The notes under the pieces: generated by a model
Databases searched by the model: none
Told to the model about the DNA's origin: nothing
The model's input: only the letters and a program-made list of their open reading frames with translations
Shown: positions 32,347 through 40,501 of the stretch, piece after piece
Numbering within the stretch: position 1 is the first letter of the stretch
Layout of the letters: each line of letters starts with the position of its first letter
Source: Streptomyces sp. NBC_00236
Lineage (GTDB): Bacteria > Actinomycetota > Actinomycetes > Streptomycetales > Streptomycetaceae
Direction: 5' to 3'
DNA length: 64,000 nucleotides
Assembly (NCBI RefSeq): GCF_036195045.1
Contig: NZ_CP108100.1
Span: forward strand, 2,666,001 to 2,730,000
Made by a program: the position numbers and the translations under genes

Positions 32347-33695
32347 CCCCCCGGACGACCGCGACCGCGCGGGCGCGGGCGGGCCGCGGAGCCCTCTCGG
32401 CCTACGCCGCCGGCTCCGTGGGCATGGGCATCTGGGTCACCGTGCCCGGGCTGCTGCTGCTCTACTTCCTCACCGACGTCCTGGGTGTCCCCGCCTTCCT
32501 CGCAGGCCTGACCCTGCTGCTGCCCAAGGTCGTCGACATCGTCGTCCATCCGCTCCTCGGCTCGCGCTCGGACCGGGAGGCCCGCAGGTTCGGCCACCGC
32601 CGCCGGATGATGCGCACCGGTGTGCTGCTCGGTGGCGCCATGGTCGCGATGTTCTGCGTTCCGCCGGCGCTCACCGGCGGGCCCGCGGCGATCTGGGTGG
32701 GCTGCTGGTTCGTGGTGGGCAACCTGCTCTTCGCCGGCTTCCAGGTGCCGTACCTCACCACGGCCTCCGACCTGCTCGTCGACTACCACGAGCGCACGCG
32801 GGTCTTCATGTTCCGCGTGCTCTGCCTGACCGTGGGACTGCTGGGCGCCGGCGTCGCGGCGCCGGCCCTCACCTCGGCCGGGGGCCGGGGCGACTACACC
32901 CGCATGGCGCTCCTGCTCGCGACGGTCATGGTCGTCACGTCGCTGGTCGCGCTGGTCGGCGTGCGCAGGCTCACCGACGAATGCGGCGTCCGCGTCCCCG
33001 ACGAGGCGGCCGGCCACTCCACCCTGTCCGACCTGCGGCTGGCCTGGCAGGACCGCAACTACCGCGCGCTGGTGCTGTCGTACCTGTTCACCGGCACGAC
33101 CACCCACCTCTTCCTCGCCGCGCTGCCCTACTTCACCGAGTACGTCTTCGAGAGCACCGGGCTCACCTCGATCCTCATGGGCCTGTTCCTGGCGCCGGCG
33201 ATCTTCGCCGGCCCGCTGTGGACGGCCTGGTCGCGGCGGTTCGGGAAACAGCGCGGGCTGCTGCTGTCCCAAGCCGTCTTCGCGACGGGCTCGCTGGCGC
33301 TGCTGCTCGGTGCCGTGCTCGACGGTGCGCCCGGCGTCGCCGTGACCGCCGTCGTCGTCATGGCCATGGGCATCGCGTTCGCCGGGCTGCAGTTGTTCGC
33401 GTTCTCGATGGTGCCCGACGTCGTCGCGGCGGCCGAGGCGGCGGGGTCGTCGAAGGCGGGCGCGTACACAGGGGTGTGGACCGCGACGGAGGCAACCGGC
33501 ACCGCCGTCGGCCCGTACCTGTACTCGGCGGCCCTGGCGCTGGGCGGATTCGTCTCCAGCACCTCCGACGAGCACGTCACCCAGCCCGGCTCCGCGATGA
33601 CCGCGCTGCTGGTCGGCTTCACCGTCGTACCGGCCGCGCTGATGGCCACCGCCCTGTGGTTCCAGCGGCGCTACACCCTGGACGGCGTCTCATGA
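32343..33695 (+). CDS. MFS transporter, GPH (glycoside-pentoside-hexuronide) type
   Basis: 450 residues with about 12 hydrophobic segments. The first cytoplasmic loop region DIVVHPLLGSRSDREARRFGHRRRMM is the GPH signature (D-x-x-x-G-x-x-x-D then R-x-G-R/H-R-R). QVPYLTTASDLLVDYHERTRV is also typical. It would import a sugar-like or lipid-like substrate with a cation. The GTG start at 32343 overlaps the SDR stop. Confidence 0.88.
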   Translation: MTPRTTATARARAGRGALSAYAAGSVGMGIWVTVPGLLLLYFLTDVLGVPAFLAGLTLLLPKVVDIVVHPLLGSRSDREARRFGHRRRMMRTGVLLGGAMVAMFCVPPALTGGPAAIWVGCWFVVGNLLFAGFQVPYLTTASDLLVDYHERTRVFMFRVLCLTVGLLGAGVAAPALTSAGGRGDYTRMALLLATVMVVTSLVALVGVRRLTDECGVRVPDEAAGHSTLSDLRLAWQDRNYRALVLSYLFTGTTTHLFLAALPYFTEYVFESTGLTSILMGLFLAPAIFAGPLWTAWSRRFGKQRGLLLSQAVFATGSLALLLGAVLDGAPGVAVTAVVVMAMGIAFAGLQLFAFSMVPDVVAAAEAAGSSKAGAYTGVWTATEATGTAVGPYLYSAALALGGFVSSTSDEHVTQPGSAMTALLVGFTVVPAALMATALWFQRRYTLDGVS

Positions 33696-34396
33696 CCACG
33701 CTGGATCAGGTCGCCGTGGCGGCCGTCGCCCTGGGGGCCCTGGCCCAGGCCGCCACCGGAATGGGCTTCTCCCTGGTGGCCGCGCCGGCGCTGATCGCCG
33801 CGCTCGGGCAGCAGCGCGGCGTCTCGACCGTGCTGGTACTCGCGGTGCTCGCCTCGCTGCTGCCGTTGTCCCGCGACCGGCGGCACACCCGGCCCCGCGA
33901 CGCCGGACGCCTGCTGGTGCCCACCTTGCTGAGCACGCCGGTGGCGGCCTGGCTGCTGCACACACTGGACACCCGATGGCTGGCCGTCGTGGCCGGGTGC
34001 GGGGTCCTCGCCGGGGTCGGACTGCTGGCGTCGGGGGTGCGTTCGTCGTTCCTCCGCCGGCCACAGGGCGCGTGGGCCGCCGGTATCGCCAGCGCCGCGC
34101 TCAACGTCATCGGCGGCGTCGGTGGACCACCCATCGGGCTGTACGCCGCCAACACCGACTGGAGCGCGCGCGAGACCCGCGCGACGCTGCACGCCTTCTT
34201 CCTGGTGCAGAACGTGGCCACCGCCGCCGTCCTGGGCATCGCGCTCCCCACCTGGCCCGCCGTGGCCGCACTCACCGCCGGCGCGGCAGCCGGCATGGCC
34301 CTCGCCCCCCGCCTGCGCCCGGCAGCCGCCCGCGCCGGCGTCCTCACCGTGTCCTGCGCGGGCGGCCTGGCCCTGCTCACCACCGCCCTCGCCTGA
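33692..34396 (+). CDS. TauE/SafE family membrane exporter
   Basis: 234 residues, eight likely membrane segments. It starts with the typical repeat GALAQAATGMGFSLVAAPAL, and a second half-repeat contains GIASAALNVIGGVGGPPIGLY. The family exports sulfite, sulfonates or carboxylates. It is last in the monooxygenase operon (ATGA overlap at 33692-33695), so it may remove a product of the pathway. Confidence 0.87.
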   Translation: MTTLDQVAVAAVALGALAQAATGMGFSLVAAPALIAALGQQRGVSTVLVLAVLASLLPLSRDRRHTRPRDAGRLLVPTLLSTPVAAWLLHTLDTRWLAVVAGCGVLAGVGLLASGVRSSFLRRPQGAWAAGIASAALNVIGGVGGPPIGLYAANTDWSARETRATLHAFFLVQNVATAAVLGIALPTWPAVAALTAGAAAGMALAPRLRPAAARAGVLTVSCAGGLALLTTALA

Positions 34397-34444
34397 CAAC
34401 AGCGCTCCCCCACCGACAGCGCCGGGCACGGACGTCCGAGCCAC

Positions 34445-34879
34445 TCACCCGGGAGCCGGATACGGCGTCTCCTCCGGCAGCAGCCGGCCCGCCTCGTCGT
34501 CCCGGCCCGCCCGCACCAGTTCGTGGATCTCCCGCGCGAGCGCGGTGACGTCGCGGATCGCCACCGTCCACTCGTCCGCGTACCGCCGCGACGCCTCCCC
34601 CGCGAGGCCCAGTTGGAGGGAGCGGTACGGGAGCCGGTTCAGGTGCAGGTCGCGCTCGGGGTCCCACTGGACACGGGCCGGGGCGTGGCGGAGGTCGCGC
34701 TTCCACGTGGCGAGGTCCGGGTGCACGCCCCGTTCGTAGTGCGAGAGTTCGGCGTTCGCCAGCGCCCAGTCGAAGCCCTCGCGGGTGATCTCGACGGCCA
34801 GGACCGTCTCCTGGCCCTCCTTGGCCGCCCAGCCACAGCGATACATCATCCACAGGAAGCTCGGCTTGATCCATGTCAA
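34445..34879 (-). pseudogene. 5'-truncated duplicate of the DUF4291 gene
   Basis: 144 codons nearly identical in DNA and protein to the last 144 residues region of the full gene at 40502-41095. The similarity stops abruptly at the codon run for MTWIK; the first ~50 residues are missing and unrelated sequence follows upstream. No good ribosome-binding site precedes the internal ATG. The pair of copies flanks a 5.6-kb accessory block in direct orientation, so this copy is best read as a remnant of an insertion or duplication. Confidence 0.8.
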
Positions 34880-34982
34880 GCCGTGTTCATAGCCCTCAAG
34901 CCGCCCAATCAGGGCACTTCCTGACTGCGGATGCGCTCCAGGCTATGGTGCACCGTCCAGGGGCTTTCAGGGGGAATCAAGC

Positions 34983-35582
34983 ATGAGGGAGCTGCGAGGC
35001 AGCTACAGGGTGTATTTCGGGCTGGCGTTGACGCTCTGCGGGGCCGCTCTGTTGTGTATGGCCTCGACCTGGCTGCCCGGTGAGTACACCGTGCCAAAGT
35101 GGCTCGAAACGGGCTTGTTCGTCTCATTTTTCCCGGTCTTCGCCGTTGCGTTCATCTGTGCCTTCACCAGCGGCGCCGCGACCCAGCTCCTGGGCCGGGG
35201 CAATACCGACCGCTTGATCAGATATGCCCTTCTGCTGCCACCAGCCCTCAAGCTCACCTACGCGCTCATCATCTGCCTGGCCGCGCTTGGCATCGCAACC
35301 GGCGCCGGAACGGCCGAGGACGCACAAGCGGACGCGTCAGGCTATTTCTACACCTACTGGGACAAAACTTCGGACCCTCAGCACAGTGCCAGGGTGGAGC
35401 TCACCAAGCCCGAGTACTACGAGGCCCTGAGGAGCCAACTCCGGGTCTTCTGCGCCGTCCCGGCTCTGCTCCATGCGTTCGCCAGCTTCCTCATCCTCAG
35501 CTCCGCGTCAGCGGCCGCCACCCGGCCCCGGACGGCTCCGGAGTGCTCGCACGGCTCTACGGAGCAGCCGCGGTGGCCCTGA
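34983..35582 (+). CDS. Four-TM membrane protein, unknown
   Basis: 199 residues with hydrophobic segments around 12-32, 45-65, 82-104 and 152-172 (FGLALTLCGAALLCMASTW; VSFFPVFAVAFICAF; LLLPPALKLTYALIICLAALGI; VFCAVPALLHAFASFLIL). A loop of about 45 residues containing SGYFYTYWDKTSD lies between the third and fourth. The last 25 residues are Thr/Pro/Ser-rich. No family is recognised. It directly follows the break point of the DUF4291 fragment, so it marks the start of the accessory block. GGGG precedes the ATG. Confidence 0.7.
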   Translation: MRELRGSYRVYFGLALTLCGAALLCMASTWLPGEYTVPKWLETGLFVSFFPVFAVAFICAFTSGAATQLLGRGNTDRLIRYALLLPPALKLTYALIICLAALGIATGAGTAEDAQADASGYFYTYWDKTSDPQHSARVELTKPEYYEALRSQLRVFCAVPALLHAFASFLILSSASAAATRPRTAPECSHGSTEQPRWP

Positions 35583-35953
35583 ATGCCGGAGAGAATCTCG
35601 CGAGTTCGGTGAATGCGCAGAATGGAGGGCGCCCCCCGGCAGGGTCGCTCGGTGCCCGACTGCGAACACACAAGGCCGAGAAGCGCGAGCGGGCGATACG
35701 CATCGCGGGCGTTGAGGCTGCTGGGCCCTGTTCTTCAACACCGGAGAGATCACGGGCACCTGCCGGGGCATCGCTCCGGGTAAGACCACCGCTACTCCGG
35801 GCCGGGAGCCCTATCCACCGAGTCCGGACGCCTGGCCTCACGAGAGACGCCCGGCGAGTGCCCGCCTGCCTGCTTTTGGCCGGCGGGCACGTCTACACGG
35901 TCGCCGTACGACGCACCCCGCCTCGCCTGCCGATACAGCCGCCGGGGCGATGG
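35583..35953. other. Intergenic region without a supported gene
   Basis: 371 bp between convergent genes. Open frames here lack ribosome-binding sites and have no recognisable products. One short plus-strand stretch near 35720-35790 reads LFFNTGEITGTCRG and could be a decayed coding remnant, but this is weak. Confidence 0.4.
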
Positions 35954-36160
35954 TCAGCGGCTGCCACGAGCCGCCTTCACGTCAGCGATGAATGCTGACC
36001 AGCTGTGACCGCTGAAGGAGACCACGGGTCCGGTGGCGTCCTTGCTGTCCCTCACTGGCACGATGCCGGAAACCCCGTCCGCCACCTCGACGCAGTCGCC
36101 GCCCTGGCCGCTGTAACTGCTCTTGCGCCACGTGGTGGCTTCAAGCTTGGGGGTGCTCAT
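35954..36160 (-). CDS. DUF397 protein
   Basis: 68 residues with the full DUF397 pattern: WRKSSYSGQGGDCVEVAD, VPVRDSKD and a final WSAFIADVK. In Streptomyces these small proteins are paired with DUF5753 XRE regulators and modulate development or secondary metabolism (BldB/WhiJ-type systems). That partner lies 29 bp upstream on the same strand, so the two form an operon. AAAGG precedes the ATG. Confidence 0.9.
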   Translation of the reverse strand: MSTPKLEATTWRKSSYSGQGGDCVEVADGVSGIVPVRDSKDATGPVVSFSGHSWSAFIADVKAARGSR

Positions 36161-36189
36161 CCCTCACTACCTTTCCTGGTTCCATGCTG

Positions 36190-37041
36190 CTACAGCTCCT
36201 GTCGCACTTTGGCGATCAAGTCGAGGCTGTCTCTGGGGCTCAATGCGATGGAGCGCAACGAGTCGAAGATGAGCGTATATTCGCCCGTCTCCTCCGGCGT
36301 CTCCATGTAGAGCGTCCCGGTCCGGTGCTCGACGCAGACAACCTCAGAGAAGGACGGGTTGGGGAAGCCGAAGAGGACGAACGATCCGGCCAGTCCAGCA
36401 TGGGCGCCCGCGCTGTCGGGGATGACCTGGACTTCAACGCTCGGGCGTTCCGCCACCGTCAACAGGTGCTCAAGCTGCTTCCGCATCACCTGAGCTCCCC
36501 CCACCTGAAGCCGGAGCGCAGACTCTCCCTCGATGACGCACATCCGGGGCGGCTCGGGGCGTTGCAGTACCTCTTGACGCTTGATCCGGGCCGTTACGAG
36601 CGCTTCAACCTCGTCTTGCTCAAGCGTGGAGGGGGACGTGGAGAGAACAGCTTTGGCGTAGTCGGGTGTCTGCAACAGACCCGCGATCAAGCTGTTCTGG
36701 AAAGAGCGGATGTAGTCAGCCGTTCGCTCATAGTCGATGAAGTCTGCGTACGAGGGTCGTGCCAGTCCTGCGCGCTGCACCCAACCCGGTTCACGGCTTC
36801 GTTGAGCGAGGGCAACGGCTTCCTCGACCTGCGTCGCGTCTTCCACTCCGTAGAACGTCAGCAAGTCCCGTAGCTCTCCCAGAGAGACGCCGAGACGTGC
36901 GTTCTCGATGCGATTGATCTTCGTTCGGTGGCAACCGATGCGTTCGGCTGCCATCTCCGGGGTCTTGCCCGCTCGCTCTCGAAGGTCAACCAGCAGTGCA
37001 GCAAGGCGGCGACGACGGACTGTCGGACGTGATGCGGCCAT
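36190..37041 (-). CDS. XRE family regulator with DUF5753 domain (WhiJ-like)
   Basis: 283 residues. The N-terminal HTH (LRERAGKTPEMAAERIGCHRTKINRIE) is followed by a DUF5753 domain from about residue 95 onward (YIRSFQNSLIAGLLQTPDYAKAV; VGGAQVMRKQLEHLL; VQVIPDSAGAH). It is co-transcribed with DUF397 and divergent from the small-gene/rSAM operon, so it is a likely local regulator of that locus. Confidence 0.9.
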   Translation of the reverse strand: MAASRPTVRRRRLAALLVDLRERAGKTPEMAAERIGCHRTKINRIENARLGVSLGELRDLLTFYGVEDATQVEEAVALAQRSREPGWVQRAGLARPSYADFIDYERTADYIRSFQNSLIAGLLQTPDYAKAVLSTSPSTLEQDEVEALVTARIKRQEVLQRPEPPRMCVIEGESALRLQVGGAQVMRKQLEHLLTVAERPSVEVQVIPDSAGAHAGLAGSFVLFGFPNPSFSEVVCVEHRTGTLYMETPEETGEYTLIFDSLRSIALSPRDSLDLIAKVRQEL

Positions 37042-37209
37042 GACTACCCCTCAGTTGGGTCTACATCGGCGATTGTAGCGAGAGTAAAAGATCATGGAAC
37101 AAGTTCCAAAGAGTCACTTGCGCAATGCGCGAGCGCAGAGCACTCTAGTCCCAGAGTTACTGAGCGTCCCGAGATGCGGCGCTGAGTAACTACTCGCGAT
37201 GTGAAGAAA

Positions 37210-37238
37210 CCCCCGCGACCGCTGAAACGGTCCGGGGG
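37210..37238 (+). promoter_or_regulatory. Leader hairpin upstream of the small-gene/rSAM operon
   Basis: CCCCCG-GACCG pairs with CGGTC-CGGGGG around a CTGAAA loop, ending 30 bp before the first gene's ATG. It could attenuate transcription or protect the mRNA 5' end. There is no T-run. Confidence 0.5.
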
Positions 37239-37267
37239 CATGGCCAACGCTTTGAAGGAGCGTCGAC

Positions 37268-37591
37268 ATGCACAACCTTATCGCCCGGTTATTCGAACCG
37301 GTCTTCCTGCTCCTGGGATTACGCCGACGGGATCGGTCGGCATCACAGACGCCGCCCCTGCCGGCATTCCCGCCCGCCATGGCCGCCCCCCGGCGCCTCT
37401 TGCTGTGCCGAGCCGCTATGCCGGTCGGCATGACTCCCCGACCGCCCAATGGGCCCTACTCCCAAGCTGCCTACAACCGCTGGGAGCGTGCAGAGAACAG
37501 GATGCGGCGAGAACGGCGACGGGCCCTGTGGCTGGCTACCTGCGGCATCGACGTGGGCCCTCGCGTCATCCACGGGGTGATGGTGCGGTGA
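37268..37591 (+). CDS. Small basic protein of unknown function, first gene of rSAM locus
   Basis: 107 residues. A hydrophobic N-terminus (MHNLIARLFEPVFLLLGLRRRD) is followed by a Pro-rich middle (TPPLPAFPPAMAAP) and a basic helix (YNRWERAENRMRRERRRALWLATCGIDVGP). I recall similar proteins in other Streptomyces but know no function. AAGGAGCG lies eight bases upstream. Its stop overlaps the next start (TGATG), tying it to the radical SAM locus. It could be a precursor or partner protein of the locus, but this is not shown. Confidence 0.7.
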   Translation: MHNLIARLFEPVFLLLGLRRRDRSASQTPPLPAFPPAMAAPRRLLLCRAAMPVGMTPRPPNGPYSQAAYNRWERAENRMRRERRRALWLATCGIDVGPRVIHGVMVR

Positions 37592-37827
37592 TGAACCCTG
37601 AGGAGTGGGAAGGGCCGGATCTTCCGGTGCACCGATCGCCGCTCACCTACCCGGCTTGCGAGTGTGGCGCGAACGGGTGCCCTGATCAGCCCAACCCTCC
37701 TGGCCCGGAAGGGACACACGAGGAACACCCTCGTGCAGGGGCTGACAGTCCGGTGCTTCAGGACCTTCGGGCCCGCGTCCGCGTCCGCGACGAGAACGAC
37801 CGGCGGCGCTTCGGGAGGTCGGGGTGA
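37591..37827 (+). CDS. Small Cys-containing protein of unknown function
   Basis: 78 residues. The segment CECGANGCPDQPNPPGPEG gives three cysteines in a possible metal-binding cluster, followed by an acidic/basic helix LQDLRARVRVRDENDRRRF. It is coupled to the genes on both sides (TGATG at 37589-37593; GTGA at 37824-37827). No family is recognised. Confidence 0.68.
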   Translation: MNPEEWEGPDLPVHRSPLTYPACECGANGCPDQPNPPGPEGTHEEHPRAGADSPVLQDLRARVRVRDENDRRRFGRSG

Positions 37828-38150
37828 ACGGCCGAGAAACCGACGCGACCGCCGTGCTGACTGCGCAGCCGGATCGCAACCACGCGTCTGAAGTGGCACG
37901 CCCCTCCCAAATCTTCACCTGTTGGCGGCAGTTGAAGGCTGGGCAGGTTGTCTTCGACCGGATCAAGGAACTGCCTTGCATGGTGATCCGGGCCCTCGGC
38001 GCCCACGCCATCGTCGTGAGGCCGGGCGGCCAGCCCTGGGAAGCGCAACTGCGGCGGCTCTCACCGGGCACCGAGTACCACTGCCGACAGCTCGATGCCC
38101 TGGCCCGGCATGGCGCCTACCAGCGGCGCGGCGAGAAGCGCCCGCACTGA
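37824..38150 (+). CDS. Small protein of unknown function
   Basis: 108 residues starting at GTG 37824 after GGGAGGTC. A compact domain WRQLKAGQVVFDRIKELPCMVIRALGAHAIVVRPGGQPWEAQ suggests an SH3-like beta barrel (described as one domain, about residues 33-75). The flanks look disordered. It is third in the overlapping small-gene series leading to the radical SAM gene. Confidence 0.65.
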   Translation: MNGRETDATAVLTAQPDRNHASEVARPSQIFTCWRQLKAGQVVFDRIKELPCMVIRALGAHAIVVRPGGQPWEAQLRRLSPGTEYHCRQLDALARHGAYQRRGEKRPH

Positions 38151-38183
38151 ATCAGGCGCCCGGCCGCCAAGTTCAACCCGTGA

Positions 38184-38219
38184 CCCTGCCCGCCCCCGTA
38201 GACGCTACGGCGGGCAGGG
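38184..38219 (+). terminator. Strong hairpin upstream of the radical SAM gene
   Basis: CCCTGCCCGC pairs with GCGGGCAGGG, and the inner part CGTAG/CTACG also pairs around ACG, giving a long nearly perfect stem. It could terminate or attenuate read-through from the small genes into the radical SAM gene. No T-run follows. Confidence 0.55.
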
Positions 38220-38301
38220 CCACCACCAAGAACTTCCCGCTTGGCTTCGCCACGCAGGTCGGTGAATGCAGTGCACCACTCACCAGAGAGAGGAATGCAG
38301 C

Positions 38302-39168
38302 ATGACCACATTCGTCGAACGACCCACCCGCGAGGTGGCTGGCGACCTCCAGTCACTTGAACTGGAGATCACAGGGAAGTGCCAACTGACCTGCACCCAC
38401 TGCCTGTCGGAGTCCAGTCCACAGGCAGGCCACGGGGTCATGTCCCTTGACGACTGGCGCACGGTCATCTTCGATGCCGCCGCGTTGGGTATCCACACGA
38501 TTCAGCTCATCGGCGGCGAGCCGACGGTTCACCCGCACTGGCGGGCTCTCACCGAATACGCGCTGTCCCTCGGGCGGCATGTGGAGGTGTACAGCAACCT
38601 GTACGCGGTCCACGAGCAGTGGTGGGAGCTGTTCACGCATCCGGCGGTGACGCTGGGGACCAGCTACTACAGCGACGAAGCAGCCGAGCACGACAAGATC
38701 ACTGGGCGGAACGGGAGTTACGTCCGAACGCGACGCAACATCCGTGAGGCGGTGGAGCGGGGCGCCACGGTCCGGGCTGGGATCGTGGAAGTCCTTCCGG
38801 GGCAACGTGTCGCCGAAGCTCGTGCCGAGCTGCGATCCATGGGCGTGACCCGGATCAACGTGGACAGGGCGCGGGCAGTCGGCCGGGCGCTGTTGCCGGG
38901 GCAGTCGCCGACGCTGGATGAGATGTGCGGGAGGTGCACACGCGGGCGTGCCGCCGTCCTTCCGAACGGGGACCTTGCCGGGTGCGTGCTGGCACGGGAC
39001 TTCCCTGCCGGGAATGTGCGGGAGAACCGGTTGGCGGAACTGCTCGGTGGAGAGGCTTGGGCTGACCTCGCGGCACGGATTCCGCTGCCCGCCCGGAACG
39101 CCTGCTCACCGGACGACAGCGGCGATTGCGACCCTGCGAGCACTACCGCCTGTGGGCCCAAGTACTGA
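38302..39168 (+). CDS. Radical SAM protein with C-terminal Cys-rich (SPASM-like) region
   Basis: 288 residues. The iron-sulphur motif C27-x3-C31-x2-C34 (CQLTCTHC) and SAM motif GGEP (71-74) are present. C-terminal cysteines C209, C212, C228, C268, C276 and C284, with MCGRCTRGRAAVLPNGD, resemble an auxiliary-cluster (SPASM/twitch) domain. Such enzymes usually modify peptides or proteins. GAGAGG precedes the ATG. A PCMT-like methyltransferase follows 13 bp downstream. The substrate is not identified; candidates are the small coupled proteins upstream. Confidence 0.85.
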   Translation: MTTFVERPTREVAGDLQSLELEITGKCQLTCTHCLSESSPQAGHGVMSLDDWRTVIFDAAALGIHTIQLIGGEPTVHPHWRALTEYALSLGRHVEVYSNLYAVHEQWWELFTHPAVTLGTSYYSDEAAEHDKITGRNGSYVRTRRNIREAVERGATVRAGIVEVLPGQRVAEARAELRSMGVTRINVDRARAVGRALLPGQSPTLDEMCGRCTRGRAAVLPNGDLAGCVLARDFPAGNVRENRLAELLGGEAWADLAARIPLPARNACSPDDSGDCDPASTTACGPKY

Positions 39169-39181
39169 GAGGCTGGGCATC

Positions 39182-40333
39182 ATGGATTGGCACGGACCTG
39201 CGGCAAGGCTCGCGGACCAGGTGACGGACCCCGATTCCCGGTGGCTGTCGATGGTGGCGAGCGTGCCCCGTCATCAACTGGTCCCTCGATGGTGGGAGAG
39301 GGACGCCGACGGCTCGGGGTGGGTGCTGCGCGACGGTTCCAGTGATCCGGGGAGATGGATGCAAGCGGCGTACTCGGACCGGTCGCTGATCACGAGGGTT
39401 GGCGCCCTGCACGCCGACCATGCCCGCATCGGGGATCGGGCGCACGGTCGGCCCACGTCATCGGCAACGATGCCAAGCCTCGTGGTGCGCATGCTCCGGC
39501 ATGGACGCCTAGGAGAAGGGCTGTCGGTCCTCGACCTGGGCACCGGGAGCGGCGGACTCACCGCCTACGCGGCCCGCCGCATCGGGGACCAGCACGTGAC
39601 CAGCCTGGATGTGGACTCGCACCTGACCCGTGCGGCCGGTAAACGCCTGGCCCAACTCGGCATCCACCCCCACTTCGTCACCGCCGACGCTACGGAGCGC
39701 GTGCCGGGTACGTACGACCGGATCGTGTCCACGGTCGGCCTGCCCGCCGGTACGGGGCTGAGGCCGCTGCTCGGAGCGCTGGCACCTGGAGGACGCATTG
39801 CCACGACCCTCGGGCGAACCTGCCTGATCGTCACCGGCTGGAAGCACGCCAACGGCGATGTCGTCGGACGAGTGGAACACGACATGGCCGGATTCATGGC
39901 CACGCGCTCGGGGGACGACTACCCGCCCGAACTCACCGAACTCTTCACCACCGCGCGGACCACGGATGGGGAAGACGTCAGCACGGGGCGCTATCCCGTG
40001 GTGGACGTAGCGAACTCCTGGGAACTGCGGTCCATGCTGGAACTCACCGTGCCCGGCATGGAATTTGCCTACGAAGAACTCAACGACGGGACGCGGACGG
40101 CCTGCCTCGTCCATCCCGACGGGTCGTGGGCCCGCGCATCCGCTGTGTGGACCGACCCGCCAGAAGTGCACCAGAGCGGGCCGCGAAAGCTGTGGACCAC
40201 TGTGGAACGCGTCCGCAACCGCCTCAACACTGAGGGATCGCTGCCCCTGCTCGGCGCGCGGGTTCGCATCGGGCCGGATGGCGTGTGCCACTTCTCCCGT
40301 GGCGGATGGAGAGCGTCTCTCGGAGACGGGTAG
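39182..40333 (+). CDS. PCMT-like SAM-dependent methyltransferase
   Basis: 383 residues. The SAM-binding motif LDLGTGSGGLTAYAARR lies at about residue 119, preceded by SATMPSLVVRML as in protein-L-isoaspartate O-methyltransferases, and followed by TSLDVDSHLTRAA. The N-terminal ~100 and C-terminal ~140 residues are extra domains not found in normal PCMT. Related long enzymes methylate aspartates in RiPP peptides. Its position directly after the radical SAM gene suggests a shared substrate. ATG at 39182. Confidence 0.8.
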   Translation: MDWHGPAARLADQVTDPDSRWLSMVASVPRHQLVPRWWERDADGSGWVLRDGSSDPGRWMQAAYSDRSLITRVGALHADHARIGDRAHGRPTSSATMPSLVVRMLRHGRLGEGLSVLDLGTGSGGLTAYAARRIGDQHVTSLDVDSHLTRAAGKRLAQLGIHPHFVTADATERVPGTYDRIVSTVGLPAGTGLRPLLGALAPGGRIATTLGRTCLIVTGWKHANGDVVGRVEHDMAGFMATRSGDDYPPELTELFTTARTTDGEDVSTGRYPVVDVANSWELRSMLELTVPGMEFAYEELNDGTRTACLVHPDGSWARASAVWTDPPEVHQSGPRKLWTTVERVRNRLNTEGSLPLLGARVRIGPDGVCHFSRGGWRASLGDG

Positions 40334-40501
40334 CTCTCAACAATTCTTTGGGCGCTGGCCTGTTCCCCCGGTGCCTGTGTGCTGCCTGCTTGGCCGACGG
40401 GTACCGTCCTGCCACCCACGACGGCAGTTCGTGGTGGCTCAGACCGGCATCCAGGGGTGTGAGCCCACCGTGCACCCAAAGCGGCACGCCGCTCTCCTGC
40501 C

